Assembly (NCBI GenBank): GCA_051744345.1
Contig: JBNJCW010000050.1
Location: 1-13,648 of the forward strand
DNA: 13,648 nt
DNA from: Halolacustris sp051744345
Lineage (GTDB): Bacteria > Actinomycetota > Humimicrobiia > Humimicrobiales > Humimicrobiaceae
Direction of reading: 5' to 3'
Below the pieces are notes generated by a model. That model did not search any database, was not told the DNA's origin, and saw only the letters and a program-made list of their open reading frames with translations. Position numbers and translations under genes: made by a program. The first letter of the stretch is position 1; each line of letters opens with the position of its first letter. Positions 1 through 7,579 of this stretch are shown here, piece by piece.

Positions 1-176
1 ACCATATAGGCAAGGTCTGAGTTCTGTGCAGGAGGAAGGCTGAAATCAACTTCCTCCATTCTTTTTAGCAAAACCTTTATGGTTTCCTCTTTTACCCCGT
101 TGCCTACATTTGATATATTGAGGGTATTAATGCATTGCTCAAATGTGCAGGGTATACAGTCAATATATGTTTTCAT
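1..176 (-). CDS. DUF89 (damage-control phosphatase-like) family protein, N-terminal part
   Basis: The 58 visible codons read from an ATG at 174-176 and run off the left edge, so only the N-terminus is present. The start MKTYIDCIPC followed by a helical stretch and then DFSLPP is the usual opening of prokaryotic DUF89/ARMT1-like proteins, including the early CxxC pair (Cys7, Cys10). Members studied elsewhere are metal-dependent phosphatases proposed to remove damaged phospho-metabolites; the metal-binding Asp residues would lie outside the window. A GAGGAG ribosome-binding site (185-190) supports this start. The gene diverges from lon. The family call rests on the N-terminal motif only, and the substrate cannot be inferred. 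Confidence 0.7.
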   Translation of the reverse strand, partial: MKTYIDCIPCTFEQCINTLNISNVGNGVKEETIKVLLKRMEEVDFSLPPAQNSDLAYM

Positions 177-216
177 TAAATCTGCTCCTCTTCCTGCCGT
201 AAAATGACATCAGCCT

Positions 217-245
217 ATTATACTATATTTGACATTCTATAATAA
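217..245 (-). promoter_or_regulatory. Candidate promoter for the DUF89 gene
   Basis: On the minus strand a perfect -10 TATAAT lies at 217-222, with a poor -35 (TTATTA, 240-245) 17 bp upstream. The start site would be near 210, giving a leader of about 34 nt. The elements interleave with the plus-strand lon promoter, so the two polymerase sites would compete. The AT-rich context makes a chance TATAAT possible. Confidence 0.4.
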
Positions 246-257
246 GGTGTATATAAT
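229..257 (+). promoter_or_regulatory. lon promoter P1, perfect sigma-70/A consensus
   Basis: TTGACA at 229-234 and TATAAT at 252-257 are separated by exactly 17 bp, matching the housekeeping sigma consensus at all 12 positions. Predicted transcription start is near 264, giving a lon leader of about 170 nt. A promoter this strong in front of lon would normally need a repressor; the palindrome at 266-282 is in the right place to be its site. Confidence 0.75.
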
Positions 258-265
258 CATTCTGA

Positions 266-282
266 TTTCACTTTAAGTGAAA
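266..282. promoter_or_regulatory. 17-bp perfect palindrome, candidate lon operator
   Basis: TTTCACTT-T-AAGTGAAA has two 8-bp arms around one central base with no mismatch. It begins about 2 bp after the predicted P1 start site, a classic repressor position. It does not match CIRCE (HrcA), the CtsR direct repeat, HAIR (HspR) or the Rex site, which has the half-site order reversed (TTGTGAA...TTCACAA). The binding protein is unknown. Confidence 0.5.
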
Positions 283-289
283 AATGTTT

Positions 290-317
290 TTACTAAATGA
301 AGAAAATATTTTAGTAA
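290..317. repeat. Inverted repeat, 8-bp arms with 12-bp spacer
   Basis: TTACTAAA (290-297) is repeated inverted as TTTAGTAA (310-317). It lies between the two candidate lon promoters and covers the position where a -35 element of P2 would sit. It is AT-rich, so chance is possible, but it is one of four dyads in this gap. Confidence 0.35.
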
Positions 318-331
318 TTATTGATAATCTC

Positions 332-345
332 TGTTATAATTAACA
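332..345 (+). promoter_or_regulatory. Candidate lon promoter P2 (extended -10 inside a dyad)
   Basis: TGTTATAAT (332-340) is an extended -10 element: TG, one base, then TATAAT at 335-340. There is no convincing -35, which extended -10 promoters can tolerate. The element sits inside the inverted repeat TGTTA-TAAT-TAACA (332-345). A start near 347 would give a leader of about 88 nt that begins just before the hairpin at 353-376. Confidence 0.4.
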
Positions 346-352
346 AGCTAAA

Positions 353-376
353 GTTTTTTATGTTTGCATAAAAAAC
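353..376 (+). other. Hairpin in the lon leader
   Basis: GTTTTTTATG and CATAAAAAAC form a 10-bp stem with a TTTG loop. The stem is mostly A-U, so stability is modest, and there is no GC core or following T-run as in an intrinsic terminator. It would be present in transcripts from either P1 or P2, about 60 nt before the start codon. A role in mRNA stability is possible but not shown. Confidence 0.4.
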
Positions 377-434
377 GGATTTGCAGTAGTTTTATTTTAT
401 AAAATGATAATAAAAATGGGAGTTGATATAAATC

Positions 435-2798
435 ATGGCAAAAGATGATAAAGACAAAATTAAGATACCGCAGGAATTGCCGCTGTTAAGCCTAAAAAAC
501 AGTGTAGTGTTTCCTTATCTTTCCACCCCGCTGATAGTAGGGAGAAAAAAATCCCTGGAAGCGGTCAAGAGTGCAACAGAAGAGCATAAAATAATAGTGG
601 TGGTTGCCCAGAAGGAACAGGATAAGGAAGATGTGGACAAAAACGACCTTTACGAGGTGGGAACAGCATGTGTGGTCAAGCAGGTAGTGGAAAGCTCTGA
701 GGATGAAATAAAATGCGTAGTGGAGGGAATCTCCAGGGTAAAGGTAAAATACTTTACCCAAACCGATAAATACTTCAGGGCCGCAATTGAAGTTTTAGAA
801 GATGAACCCTACACCCAGGATGAGGAGTTTGAAAAGCTTAATACAACCGTAAGGATGCAGGTTGAAAAATTCATACAGCTGGGAATACCCCTTCCCACCG
901 CCTTTGTGGTGGCTGCAACAAATATTTCCAAACCGGAGGTTCAGGCAGACCTGTTTGCTTCCTATCTTCTTTCATCTACCGGCGCCAAGCAACAAATACT
1001 TGAAGAGCTGGACCTAAAAAAAAGGCTCAAGAAATTAACTGATTACCTTACCGAGGAGCTTAAGAAATTTGAGGTGCAGTCACAGATAAGAGACAAGGTG
1101 CAGAAAGAAGTAGGAAAAACCCAGCGGGAATACTACCTCAGGCAGCAGCTTAAGGCCATAAAGAATGAGCTGGGAGAATCAGATGAAAGCGTAGCTTTAG
1201 TAAAAGAGTATGAAGAGAAAATTAAAGCCAAGAAGCTTCCGGCTGAAGCCAGGAAAAAAGTAGAAAAAGAGGTCAAGAGGCTGGAAAGCATACCCAGCAT
1301 GTCACCGGAATACTCTTATGTGAGGACATATATAGATACAATGCTGGACGTTCCCTGGTCGGAGAAAACCAGGGATGTGCTTAACTTAAAGAAGGCCAAG
1401 GAAGTGCTTGACGGGGACCATTATGACCTGGAAAAAGTCAAAGAGCACATACTTGACTATCTGGCAGTAAGGAAGCTCAAGGGCAAAACCACCAAGGGCC
1501 CTATCCTTTGTTTTGTGGGCCCGCCGGGCGTGGGCAAGACTTCACTAGGCCAGTCCATCGCCAAAGCCATGGGCAGAAAATTCATCAGGATGTCCATTGG
1601 CGGAATAAGGGATGAAGCAGAAATAAGGGGGCACAGGAGAACCTATGTAGGAGCCCTTCCGGGAAGGATTGTCCAGGGCCTGATGCAGGCCGGTACGAAC
1701 AATCCCCTGTTTATGCTGGATGAAATAGACAAGGTGGGAGCTGATTTCAGGGGAGATCCTTCATCGGCATTGCTGGAGGTCCTTGACCCTGAACAGAATA
1801 ATTCTTTCAGGGACCATTACCTGGAAATTCCCTTTGACTTGTCCAATGTAATGTTTGTCACTACCGCCAATATACTGGATACCATACACCCTGCATTGAG
1901 GGACAGGATGGAGGTAATTGAGATACCCGGTTACAGCTCTGAAGAGAAGATATTCATAGCTGAGAAATTCCTGATACCCAAACAGCTTAAGGAGCAGGGC
2001 ATAGACAAATACGAAATAAAATTCGACAAACAGGCTATCCTTCTGGTTATTGAAGAATACACCAGGGAAGCAGGGGTAAGGAACCTGGAAAGGGAACTGT
2101 CAACCATCTGCAAAAAGGTGGCCCGGGAGATAGTTGAAGACAAAGAGTACCCCAGGAACATAAGCAGAAAGAAGGTAAGGGATTACCTCGGAGTTTCAAG
2201 AATCCAGCCCAGTGAAATAGAGGAAGAAGACAAGGTTGGGGTAGCAACCGGCCTGGCGTATACCCCTGTAGGCGGAGACATAATCCTGGTTGAGTCTACC
2301 TACTATAGCGGAAAAGGGGAGTTAATCCTTACCGGCAAGCTTGGAGATATAATGCAGGAATCTGCTAAAGCGGCAAGGAGTTACCTCCGTGCAAAGACCA
2401 AGGATTTCGGCGTAGATGAGGAACTTTTTGCCAAATCAGACATACACATACACGTGCCTGCAGGAGCCATACCCAAGGACGGCCCTTCAGCAGGAGTAGC
2501 TATCATTTCTTCGCTGATATCTGCATTTACAGGCATCCCGGTTAAAAGGGATGTTGGCATGACCGGCGAAATAACCCTGAGGGGCAGGGTACTTCCCATC
2601 GGGGGGCTGAAGGAAAAACTCCTGGCTGCCAAGAGAGCCGGGCTTTCCAAGGTGGTGCTTCCATCCAAGAACAAAAAGGATCTTGAAGAAATACCGGCAA
2701 ACATCCTTAAGGGCCTGGAACTGGTATTTGCAGACAATATTGACGATGTGATAAAAAATACACTCCAGAAAGATCCTTTTGCGGTTAGTGTATTCTAA
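435..2798 (+). CDS. lon: Lon, ATP-dependent serine protease
   Basis: Cytoplasmic AAA+ protease that unfolds and degrades damaged and selected regulatory proteins. At 787 aa it is full length (E. coli 784). The order is an N-terminal substrate-recognition domain (about 12-210), a coiled-coil region around 215-300, the AAA+ module with Walker A GPPGVGKT (362-369) and Walker B FMLDEID (426-432), and a C-terminal protease domain. Catalytic Ser685 lies in PKDGPSAG, and Lys728 in GGLKEK completes the Ser-Lys dyad at the same 43-residue spacing as in E. coli. The ATG at 435 follows GGGAG (418-422) at 12 nt, a rather long spacing. The C-terminus ends soon after the protease domain, as in bacterial LonA; there is no membrane segment, unlike archaeal LonB. 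It stands alone between a divergent gene and a convergent terminator, with a rich regulatory region upstream. Confidence 0.98.
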   Translation: MAKDDKDKIKIPQELPLLSLKNSVVFPYLSTPLIVGRKKSLEAVKSATEEHKIIVVVAQKEQDKEDVDKNDLYEVGTACVVKQVVESSEDEIKCVVEGISRVKVKYFTQTDKYFRAAIEVLEDEPYTQDEEFEKLNTTVRMQVEKFIQLGIPLPTAFVVAATNISKPEVQADLFASYLLSSTGAKQQILEELDLKKRLKKLTDYLTEELKKFEVQSQIRDKVQKEVGKTQREYYLRQQLKAIKNELGESDESVALVKEYEEKIKAKKLPAEARKKVEKEVKRLESIPSMSPEYSYVRTYIDTMLDVPWSEKTRDVLNLKKAKEVLDGDHYDLEKVKEHILDYLAVRKLKGKTTKGPILCFVGPPGVGKTSLGQSIAKAMGRKFIRMSIGGIRDEAEIRGHRRTYVGALPGRIVQGLMQAGTNNPLFMLDEIDKVGADFRGDPSSALLEVLDPEQNNSFRDHYLEIPFDLSNVMFVTTANILDTIHPALRDRMEVIEIPGYSSEEKIFIAEKFLIPKQLKEQGIDKYEIKFDKQAILLVIEEYTREAGVRNLERELSTICKKVAREIVEDKEYPRNISRKKVRDYLGVSRIQPSEIEEEDKVGVATGLAYTPVGGDIILVESTYYSGKGELILTGKLGDIMQESAKAARSYLRAKTKDFGVDEELFAKSDIHIHVPAGAIPKDGPSAGVAIISSLISAFTGIPVKRDVGMTGEITLRGRVLPIGGLKEKLLAAKRAGLSKVVLPSKNKKDLEEIPANILKGLELVFADNIDDVIKNTLQKDPFAVSVF

Positions 2799-2805
2799 TT
2801 ATTTT

Positions 2806-2835
2806 AAAAAAGCCCTCTGACCGGGGGCTTTTTTT
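2806..2835. terminator. Bidirectional intrinsic terminator between lon and purH
   Basis: The A-run and GCCCTC (2806-2817) pair with GGGGGC plus a T-run (2823-2834), leaving a 5-nt loop (2818-2822). The G-C core has one G-U wobble when read from lon, and seven Ts (2829-2835) follow it. Read from the other strand the A-run becomes a six-T tail, so the hairpin can stop both convergent transcripts. The purH stop codon (2834-2836) overlaps the edge of the structure. Confidence 0.9.
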
Positions 2836-4438
2836 AATGCTTGAAATGCCTTACTGAGGTAAATACCATAGCGATATTATGCTTATTGCAGGCATCGATT
2901 ACCTCGGCATCCCTTACCGATCCGCCCGGCTGTATAATGGCGGAAATTCCGCTGGCTGCCGCCAGTTCAACAGCATCTTCAAATGGGAAAAAGGCATCCG
3001 AACACAGGCAGGAATCCTTTGCCCTTCCTTCAGACTTGTCAACAGATATCTTTACCGAGTCTACCCGGCTCATCTGGCCCGCACCAATCCCTACAGTCTT
3101 TTGTCCCCGGGTAAGGACAATTGAATTGGATTTTACGTTTTTGGCAATCTGCCACCCGAAGAGCAGGTCATTCCACTGTTCTTTGGTAGGTTTGGCTGCA
3201 GTTACCACCTTCATCTGCTCCTTTTTATCTCTGCCCGCATCCAGGTCCTGCAGCAGCATCCCCCCATCCACACTTTTTATATCTACCTGGCTTACCTGGC
3301 CTGCTTCAAGCCTGCCAATATATTCCTGCAGGTCAAAATCAATTTTTAGAACCCTCAGGTTTTCCTTTTTGCCCAAAATTTCAAGAGCGCCGCTTTCAAA
3401 ATGAGGGGCTATAAGCACCTCCACATACTTGTCAGAAAGAAACTCTGCTGCTTCAGCGGTCCACTCTGCATTAGAGGCCACCACACTGCCAAACGCTGAT
3501 ACTGGATCGGTGCTGTAGGCCTTCTGGTAAGCTTCAGCCACAGATTCTCCCACAGCTGCACCGCAGGGATTGTTATGCTTTATTACCGACACGCATATTT
3601 CTTTAAACTCTTTTACTATATTAAAGGCAGCATTTACATCAAGTATGTTATTGTATGACAGCTCTTTTCCCTGAAGCTGTTCCGCATTTACCAGGCTTCC
3701 GGTTCCGCTTTGCCCCAAACTATAGTAAGCCGCCTTCTGATGCGGGTTTTCCCCGTACCTTAAGTCCTGTATCTTCTCCAAATCTATGCATATTTTATCC
3801 TTGAAGTCCCCCTGGCGGCTTTTAAATGTATCATCCCTGCCGTAGTGGACCCTTGAAAAATAGCCGTGGATTACTCTATCATACTCATTGGTATGCCCAA
3901 AAGCCCTGATGCATAATTCAAATAGTGTTCTCTCACTTATTTGGCCATCATCCTCTTTCATCTCTTCTACTACCATGGGATAATCGGAAGGATTTACTAC
4001 TACTGCCACGCTCTTATAGTTCTTGGCAGCACTCCTTATCATGGTAGGACCGCCTATATCTATATTCTCTACTGCTTCCGCCAGGCTGACCCCTGGCTTG
4101 GAAATGGTTTCCTTGAATGGATAGAGGTTAACCACCACCATATCTATAAGTTTTAGCCCCATCTGCCTTACCTGTTCCATATGCTTTTCATTGCTCCTGT
4201 CTGCCAGAAGTGCTCCGTGTATATGCGGGTGGAGGGTTTTTACCCTGCCGTCAAGCATCTCGGCAAAACCGGTTATCTCTTCTACCTTTTTTACCTGTAT
4301 GCCGTTCTGGGCAAGTTTTTTGTATGTCCCCCCTGTAGAGAAAATCTCTACTCCCATATTCTCCAGGCTTTGTGCAAAATCAACCACGCCTTCTTTGTTT
4401 GAAACGCTGATTAGCGCCCTCTTTATTCTTACTGACAT
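2834..4438 (-). CDS. purH: PurH, bifunctional AICAR transformylase / IMP cyclohydrolase
   Basis: Catalyses the last two steps of IMP synthesis: formylation of AICAR with 10-formyl-tetrahydrofolate, then ring closure to IMP. The 534 aa fit the family (E. coli 529). The MGS-like cyclohydrolase domain covers about 1-200 with GRVKTLHP (64-71) and ENIDIGGPTMIRSAAKN (124-140). The transformylase domain follows, with RYGENPHQ (227-234), the catalytic Lys287-His288 in IKHNNPCG, SDAFFPF (480-486) and IIQPGGS (501-507). The ATG at 4436-4438 has an AAGGGG site 6 nt upstream that lies within the last codons of purN, and only 2 bp separate the genes, so translation is probably coupled. It is the last gene of the cluster and ends directly at the terminator. 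Confidence 0.98.
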   Translation of the reverse strand: MSVRIKRALISVSNKEGVVDFAQSLENMGVEIFSTGGTYKKLAQNGIQVKKVEEITGFAEMLDGRVKTLHPHIHGALLADRSNEKHMEQVRQMGLKLIDMVVVNLYPFKETISKPGVSLAEAVENIDIGGPTMIRSAAKNYKSVAVVVNPSDYPMVVEEMKEDDGQISERTLFELCIRAFGHTNEYDRVIHGYFSRVHYGRDDTFKSRQGDFKDKICIDLEKIQDLRYGENPHQKAAYYSLGQSGTGSLVNAEQLQGKELSYNNILDVNAAFNIVKEFKEICVSVIKHNNPCGAAVGESVAEAYQKAYSTDPVSAFGSVVASNAEWTAEAAEFLSDKYVEVLIAPHFESGALEILGKKENLRVLKIDFDLQEYIGRLEAGQVSQVDIKSVDGGMLLQDLDAGRDKKEQMKVVTAAKPTKEQWNDLLFGWQIAKNVKSNSIVLTRGQKTVGIGAGQMSRVDSVKISVDKSEGRAKDSCLCSDAFFPFEDAVELAAASGISAIIQPGGSVRDAEVIDACNKHNIAMVFTSVRHFKH

Positions 4439-4440
4439 GC

Positions 4441-5076
4441 TTACCCCTTTTCTAATTCCCTTATAATTACTTTCCTTCCCCTGATTTCCAGTCTTCGGTT
4501 ACAGAAATACTCAACAGCTTTTGGATAAAGCTTATGCTCTACCTGATGTATCCTTTCCTCCAAATCCTCCAGGGTATCAGAATCTTTAACCGGTACCTCC
4601 TTCTGGAGTATTATGGGGCCGTGATCAAGCTTGCTGTCCACAAAGTGAACGGTTACCCCGGTTATCTTAACTCCGTAGCGGTAAGCATCCTCAATGGCCC
4701 TGGTACCCTTAAAAGAAGGCAGGAGCGACGGGTGTATATTTATTACCCTGTTTTTAAACTGGTTTACAAACCATGGGGTGAGAAGCAGCATATAGCCTGC
4801 CAGCACAATCAAATCAATTTTTTCTTCCTTTACTATGCCTGCTACCTTCCGGTCATACTCTTCCCTGTTTTTAAAGTCCCTGGGCTCCAGCACATAGGTG
4901 CCTACATCCTGTTCCTTCGCCCTTTCCAGAACATAAGCCCGGGGATTGTTGCTAAAAACCATGGCCATGCAGCCGTTTACGGGATGGTTATTTATATAAT
5001 TATTTATGGCCTGGAAATTTGACCCAAAACCGGATGCGAATACAGCCAGCCTTTTGGGATTCTTAACTGAACTCAA
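4441..5076 (-). CDS. purN: PurN, phosphoribosylglycinamide (GAR) formyltransferase
   Basis: Transfers the formyl group of 10-formyl-tetrahydrofolate to GAR, giving FGAR. The 211 aa match the folate-dependent PurN family rather than the ATP/formate-dependent PurT. The phosphate-binding loop FASGFGSN is at 13-20; the catalytic triad is Asn113 and His115 (INIHPSLLP) plus Asp151 (SKLDHGP). The start is a TTG at 5074-5076, chosen because GGGAGGG (5083-5089) lies 6 nt upstream and the reading begins well before the first beta strand. It overlaps the end of purM by 14 bp and stops 2 bp before purH, both signs of translational coupling. Confidence 0.96.
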   Translation of the reverse strand: MSSVKNPKRLAVFASGFGSNFQAINNYINNHPVNGCMAMVFSNNPRAYVLERAKEQDVGTYVLEPRDFKNREEYDRKVAGIVKEEKIDLIVLAGYMLLLTPWFVNQFKNRVINIHPSLLPSFKGTRAIEDAYRYGVKITGVTVHFVDSKLDHGPIILQKEVPVKDSDTLEDLEERIHQVEHKLYPKAVEYFCNRRLEIRGRKVIIRELEKG

Positions 5077-6106
5077 TCTTTACCCTCCCGCTGCCTTTAT
5101 TAATGTAGCCGATCCGGTAAGCTTTATCCCCCGTATTTCCTGCTGCTCGCTCAATTTTTTTAAATTCTTCTTCCCCGGCAATCAAAACCATGCCAATCCC
5201 CATGTTAAAAACATTGTACATCTCTTCTTTGTCTATGCCTGCCCTGTCCATGAAAAACCTGAAAACAGGATGTATGGGCCACCTGCCTTCATTTATGCAG
5301 GCATCCAGGCCTGAAGGCAGGATCCTGTTTATATTTCCATAAAAACCGCCGCCGGTTATGTGGGCGATACCGTGAAGGCTTACACCTTCTGTATGCAGCC
5401 TGTGTATGAGTGGATAATACAGCCTGGTAGGAGTAAGGAGGTGCGCGGCAAGGGTCTTTTTGCCGAATTGCTCCTTCAGCGGTATGTTTTTCTCAGCGAT
5501 TATCTTCCTTATCAGGGAAAAACCGTTGCTGTGCAGACCGGAGGAGCCAATACCTATAAGAATATCTTCTTTTTTTACCTTTTCCCTGCTTATTATTTCC
5601 CCTTTCTCTACAATGCCTACCGCAAAACCGGCAAGATCGATATCATCAGGGCCATACATCCCCGGCATTTCAGCGGTTTCCCCACCAATAAGGGCGGTAT
5701 TGCATGTCCTGCAGCTGGCAGAAACGGAATCTATAATCTGGCCTATCAGCCTTTCATTTATTTTTCCGCAGGCAATATAGTCTAAAAAAAACAGCGGCAC
5801 AGCCCCGCAGCAAAGTATGTCATTGATGCACATGGCCACCAGGTCCTGGCCTATGCTGGTGTAGTTGCCTGCCTCTTTTGCCAGGAGCAGCTTGGTGCCC
5901 ACCCCGTCGGTGGAAGAGACCAAAACCGGCCTCTTACAGCCCTTAAGGTCTACTTCAAACAGGCCGGCATAAGAAGAAAGGTCGTTTAATACCCGGTCGG
6001 AGAAAGTGGAGGTAATTGAATTTTTCAAGCCTTCCAATGCCCTGTCTGCCCTGCCTATATCCACCCCTGAATCAGCATAAGAGTACTTTTTATCTTTCTC
6101 AGGCAT
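5063..6106 (-). CDS. purM: PurM, AIR synthetase (phosphoribosylformylglycinamidine cyclo-ligase)
   Basis: ATP-dependent closure of the imidazole ring, converting FGAM to AIR. With the ATG at 6104-6106 the protein is 347 aa (E. coli 345). Motifs in order are YADSGVDIGRAD (10-21), STDGVGTKLLLA (65-76), INDILCCGA (94-102), GGETAEMPGMY (141-151), GSSGLHSNGFSLIRK (187-201) and HITGGGFYGNI (249-259). This start has GGAAGG 9 nt upstream and overlaps the purF stop by 8 bp. Longer readings from 6127 or 6145 lack a ribosome-binding site and would add 7 or 13 residues. The 3' end overlaps purN by 14 bp. Confidence 0.96.
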   Translation of the reverse strand: MPEKDKKYSYADSGVDIGRADRALEGLKNSITSTFSDRVLNDLSSYAGLFEVDLKGCKRPVLVSSTDGVGTKLLLAKEAGNYTSIGQDLVAMCINDILCCGAVPLFFLDYIACGKINERLIGQIIDSVSASCRTCNTALIGGETAEMPGMYGPDDIDLAGFAVGIVEKGEIISREKVKKEDILIGIGSSGLHSNGFSLIRKIIAEKNIPLKEQFGKKTLAAHLLTPTRLYYPLIHRLHTEGVSLHGIAHITGGGFYGNINRILPSGLDACINEGRWPIHPVFRFFMDRAGIDKEEMYNVFNMGIGMVLIAGEEEFKKIERAAGNTGDKAYRIGYINKGSGRVKIEFS

Positions 6107-7532
6107 TGGAAGAAACCTTCCGGTCATCCATTGAGTATTTGTCATACTTTAAGTTTGCAGGGATCTCTACGGGATACGCCCCATTAAAGCATGCCAGGCA
6201 GCAGCTGTTCTTGGATTCCCCGATTGCCTTCAGCAGGCCTTTTATGGAAAGGTATTTTAGGCTGTCTATCTTCAGAAACTTCCTTATATCCTCTATTGTT
6301 TTATGGTTGGCAATAAATTCTTTACTGGTGGCCATATCTATCCCGTAGTAGCAGGGATAAATAAGAGGGGGAGAGCTTATCCTCATATGTATTTCTTTTG
6401 CTCCTGCCCCGTAAAGCATCTTAACTATCTGTCTGGAGGTAGTGCCCCTTACTATGGAATCATCTACCACTACCAGCCTCTTGCCTTTTATAATGTCTTT
6501 TAGGGGATTGAGCTTAAGCCTTACCCCTACCTCCCTTATCTCTTCACTGGGCTGGATGAAAGTCCTTCCGATATAACGGTTTTTTATAAATCCTTCTGCA
6601 TAAGGTATCCTGGACTGCGCAGAATAGCCGATGGCAGCAGGAGTTCCCGAATCAGGAACAGATATGACTATATCCGCATCTGCAGGAGACTCTTTTGCCA
6701 GCTCCCGGCCCATCCTGTGCCTTACCTCAAACATGTTCTTTTTGTTTATGTAGCTGTCCGGGCGGGCAAAATATATCATCTCAAACACGCACAAAGACTT
6801 CCGGTCCACCGGCAGAAGCATCTGGGACCTTAAGCCGTTGCCGTCAATAATGGCAAACTCTCCAGGGTCTATCTCCCGCACAAAATCAGCGTCTACAATA
6901 TCCAGCGCACAGGTTTCTGATGCAATAATATAGTTTCCGTCCAGGCTTCCTAAAACCATCGGCCTGAACCCATGCGGATCCCTTACCGCCATAACCTTGT
7001 CCCTGGTAAGGATCACCAGAGAATAGGAGCCCTTTATACGCTCGGTGGCCTCCCTCACCGCATCTTCTATGCTATCTTTGCTGGAGTTTTCAATAAGCGA
7101 AGCGATAACCTCGGTATCTGAGCTGGTCTCAAACACCGAGCCCTTGCTTTTTAGTTCCTGCCGCAGCAGTTCTGAATTTATAAGGTTGCCATTGTGGGCA
7201 ATGGCAAAACTTTCGTTTCCAAACATCCTGTACAGGGGCTGGGAATTTTTCCATATATTCTGCCCTTTGGTGGAATAGCGGGTGTGGCCAATGCCCAGAT
7301 ACCCCTGCAGGGGTGCCAGGTTCTTCTCATTAAAGACCTGGGATACCAGCCCCAGGTCTTTGAATATAAGGATATTTTCCCTATCCGATACGGCAATGCC
7401 CGCACTTTCCTGGCCGCGGTGCTGAAGAGCCTGGAGGCCGTAAAAAATTATCTCGGCCACATTGCGCCCAGGCGCATATATCCCAAAAATACCACATTCT
7501 TCCCTGATCTTGCATGTATACATATATATCAC
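6099..7532 (-). CDS. purF: PurF, amidophosphoribosyltransferase, [4Fe-4S] self-processing type
   Basis: First committed step of purine synthesis: PRPP and glutamine give 5-phosphoribosylamine. The 477 aa contain an N-terminal Ntn-type glutaminase domain and a C-terminal phosphoribosyltransferase domain with the PRPP loop VVVDDSIVRGTTS (354-366). The nucleophile Cys13 in ECGIFG is preceded by a 12-residue propeptide, as in B. subtilis PurF, which cleaves itself to expose Cys. Cys248, Cys394, Cys445 and Cys448 correspond to the four B. subtilis cluster ligands (the first two keep the same 146-residue spacing), so an oxygen-labile [4Fe-4S] cluster is expected. The start is a GTG at 7530-7532 with AGGA about 9 nt upstream; the ATG at 7523 would shorten the propeptide by three residues. 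It lies 47 bp after purB and overlaps purM by 8 bp. Confidence 0.97.
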   Translation of the reverse strand: MIYMYTCKIREECGIFGIYAPGRNVAEIIFYGLQALQHRGQESAGIAVSDRENILIFKDLGLVSQVFNEKNLAPLQGYLGIGHTRYSTKGQNIWKNSQPLYRMFGNESFAIAHNGNLINSELLRQELKSKGSVFETSSDTEVIASLIENSSKDSIEDAVREATERIKGSYSLVILTRDKVMAVRDPHGFRPMVLGSLDGNYIIASETCALDIVDADFVREIDPGEFAIIDGNGLRSQMLLPVDRKSLCVFEMIYFARPDSYINKKNMFEVRHRMGRELAKESPADADIVISVPDSGTPAAIGYSAQSRIPYAEGFIKNRYIGRTFIQPSEEIREVGVRLKLNPLKDIIKGKRLVVVDDSIVRGTTSRQIVKMLYGAGAKEIHMRISSPPLIYPCYYGIDMATSKEFIANHKTIEDIRKFLKIDSLKYLSIKGLLKAIGESKNSCCLACFNGAYPVEIPANLKYDKYSMDDRKVSSNA

Positions 7533-7579
7533 AAAACCCTATCCTGGTAAAATTTCCTTACACCTTAAGCGGTGCCCGC

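Noticed and set aside
332..345. TGTTA-TAAT-TAACA as a Rex or TnrA/GlnR operator
   Set aside because: Clostridial-type Rex sites need 6 bp between TGTTA and TAACA and here there are 4; the TnrA/GlnR site is 17 bp long. The spacing does not fit either.
2841..3404. Long open frames opposite purH, purM, purF, purB and lon (for example 2841-3404, 4534-5022, 5360-5785, 7967-8389)
   Set aside because: They are antisense or out-of-frame shadows of strongly conserved genes, with low-complexity or Cys/Ser/Pro-rich translations and no initiation signals.
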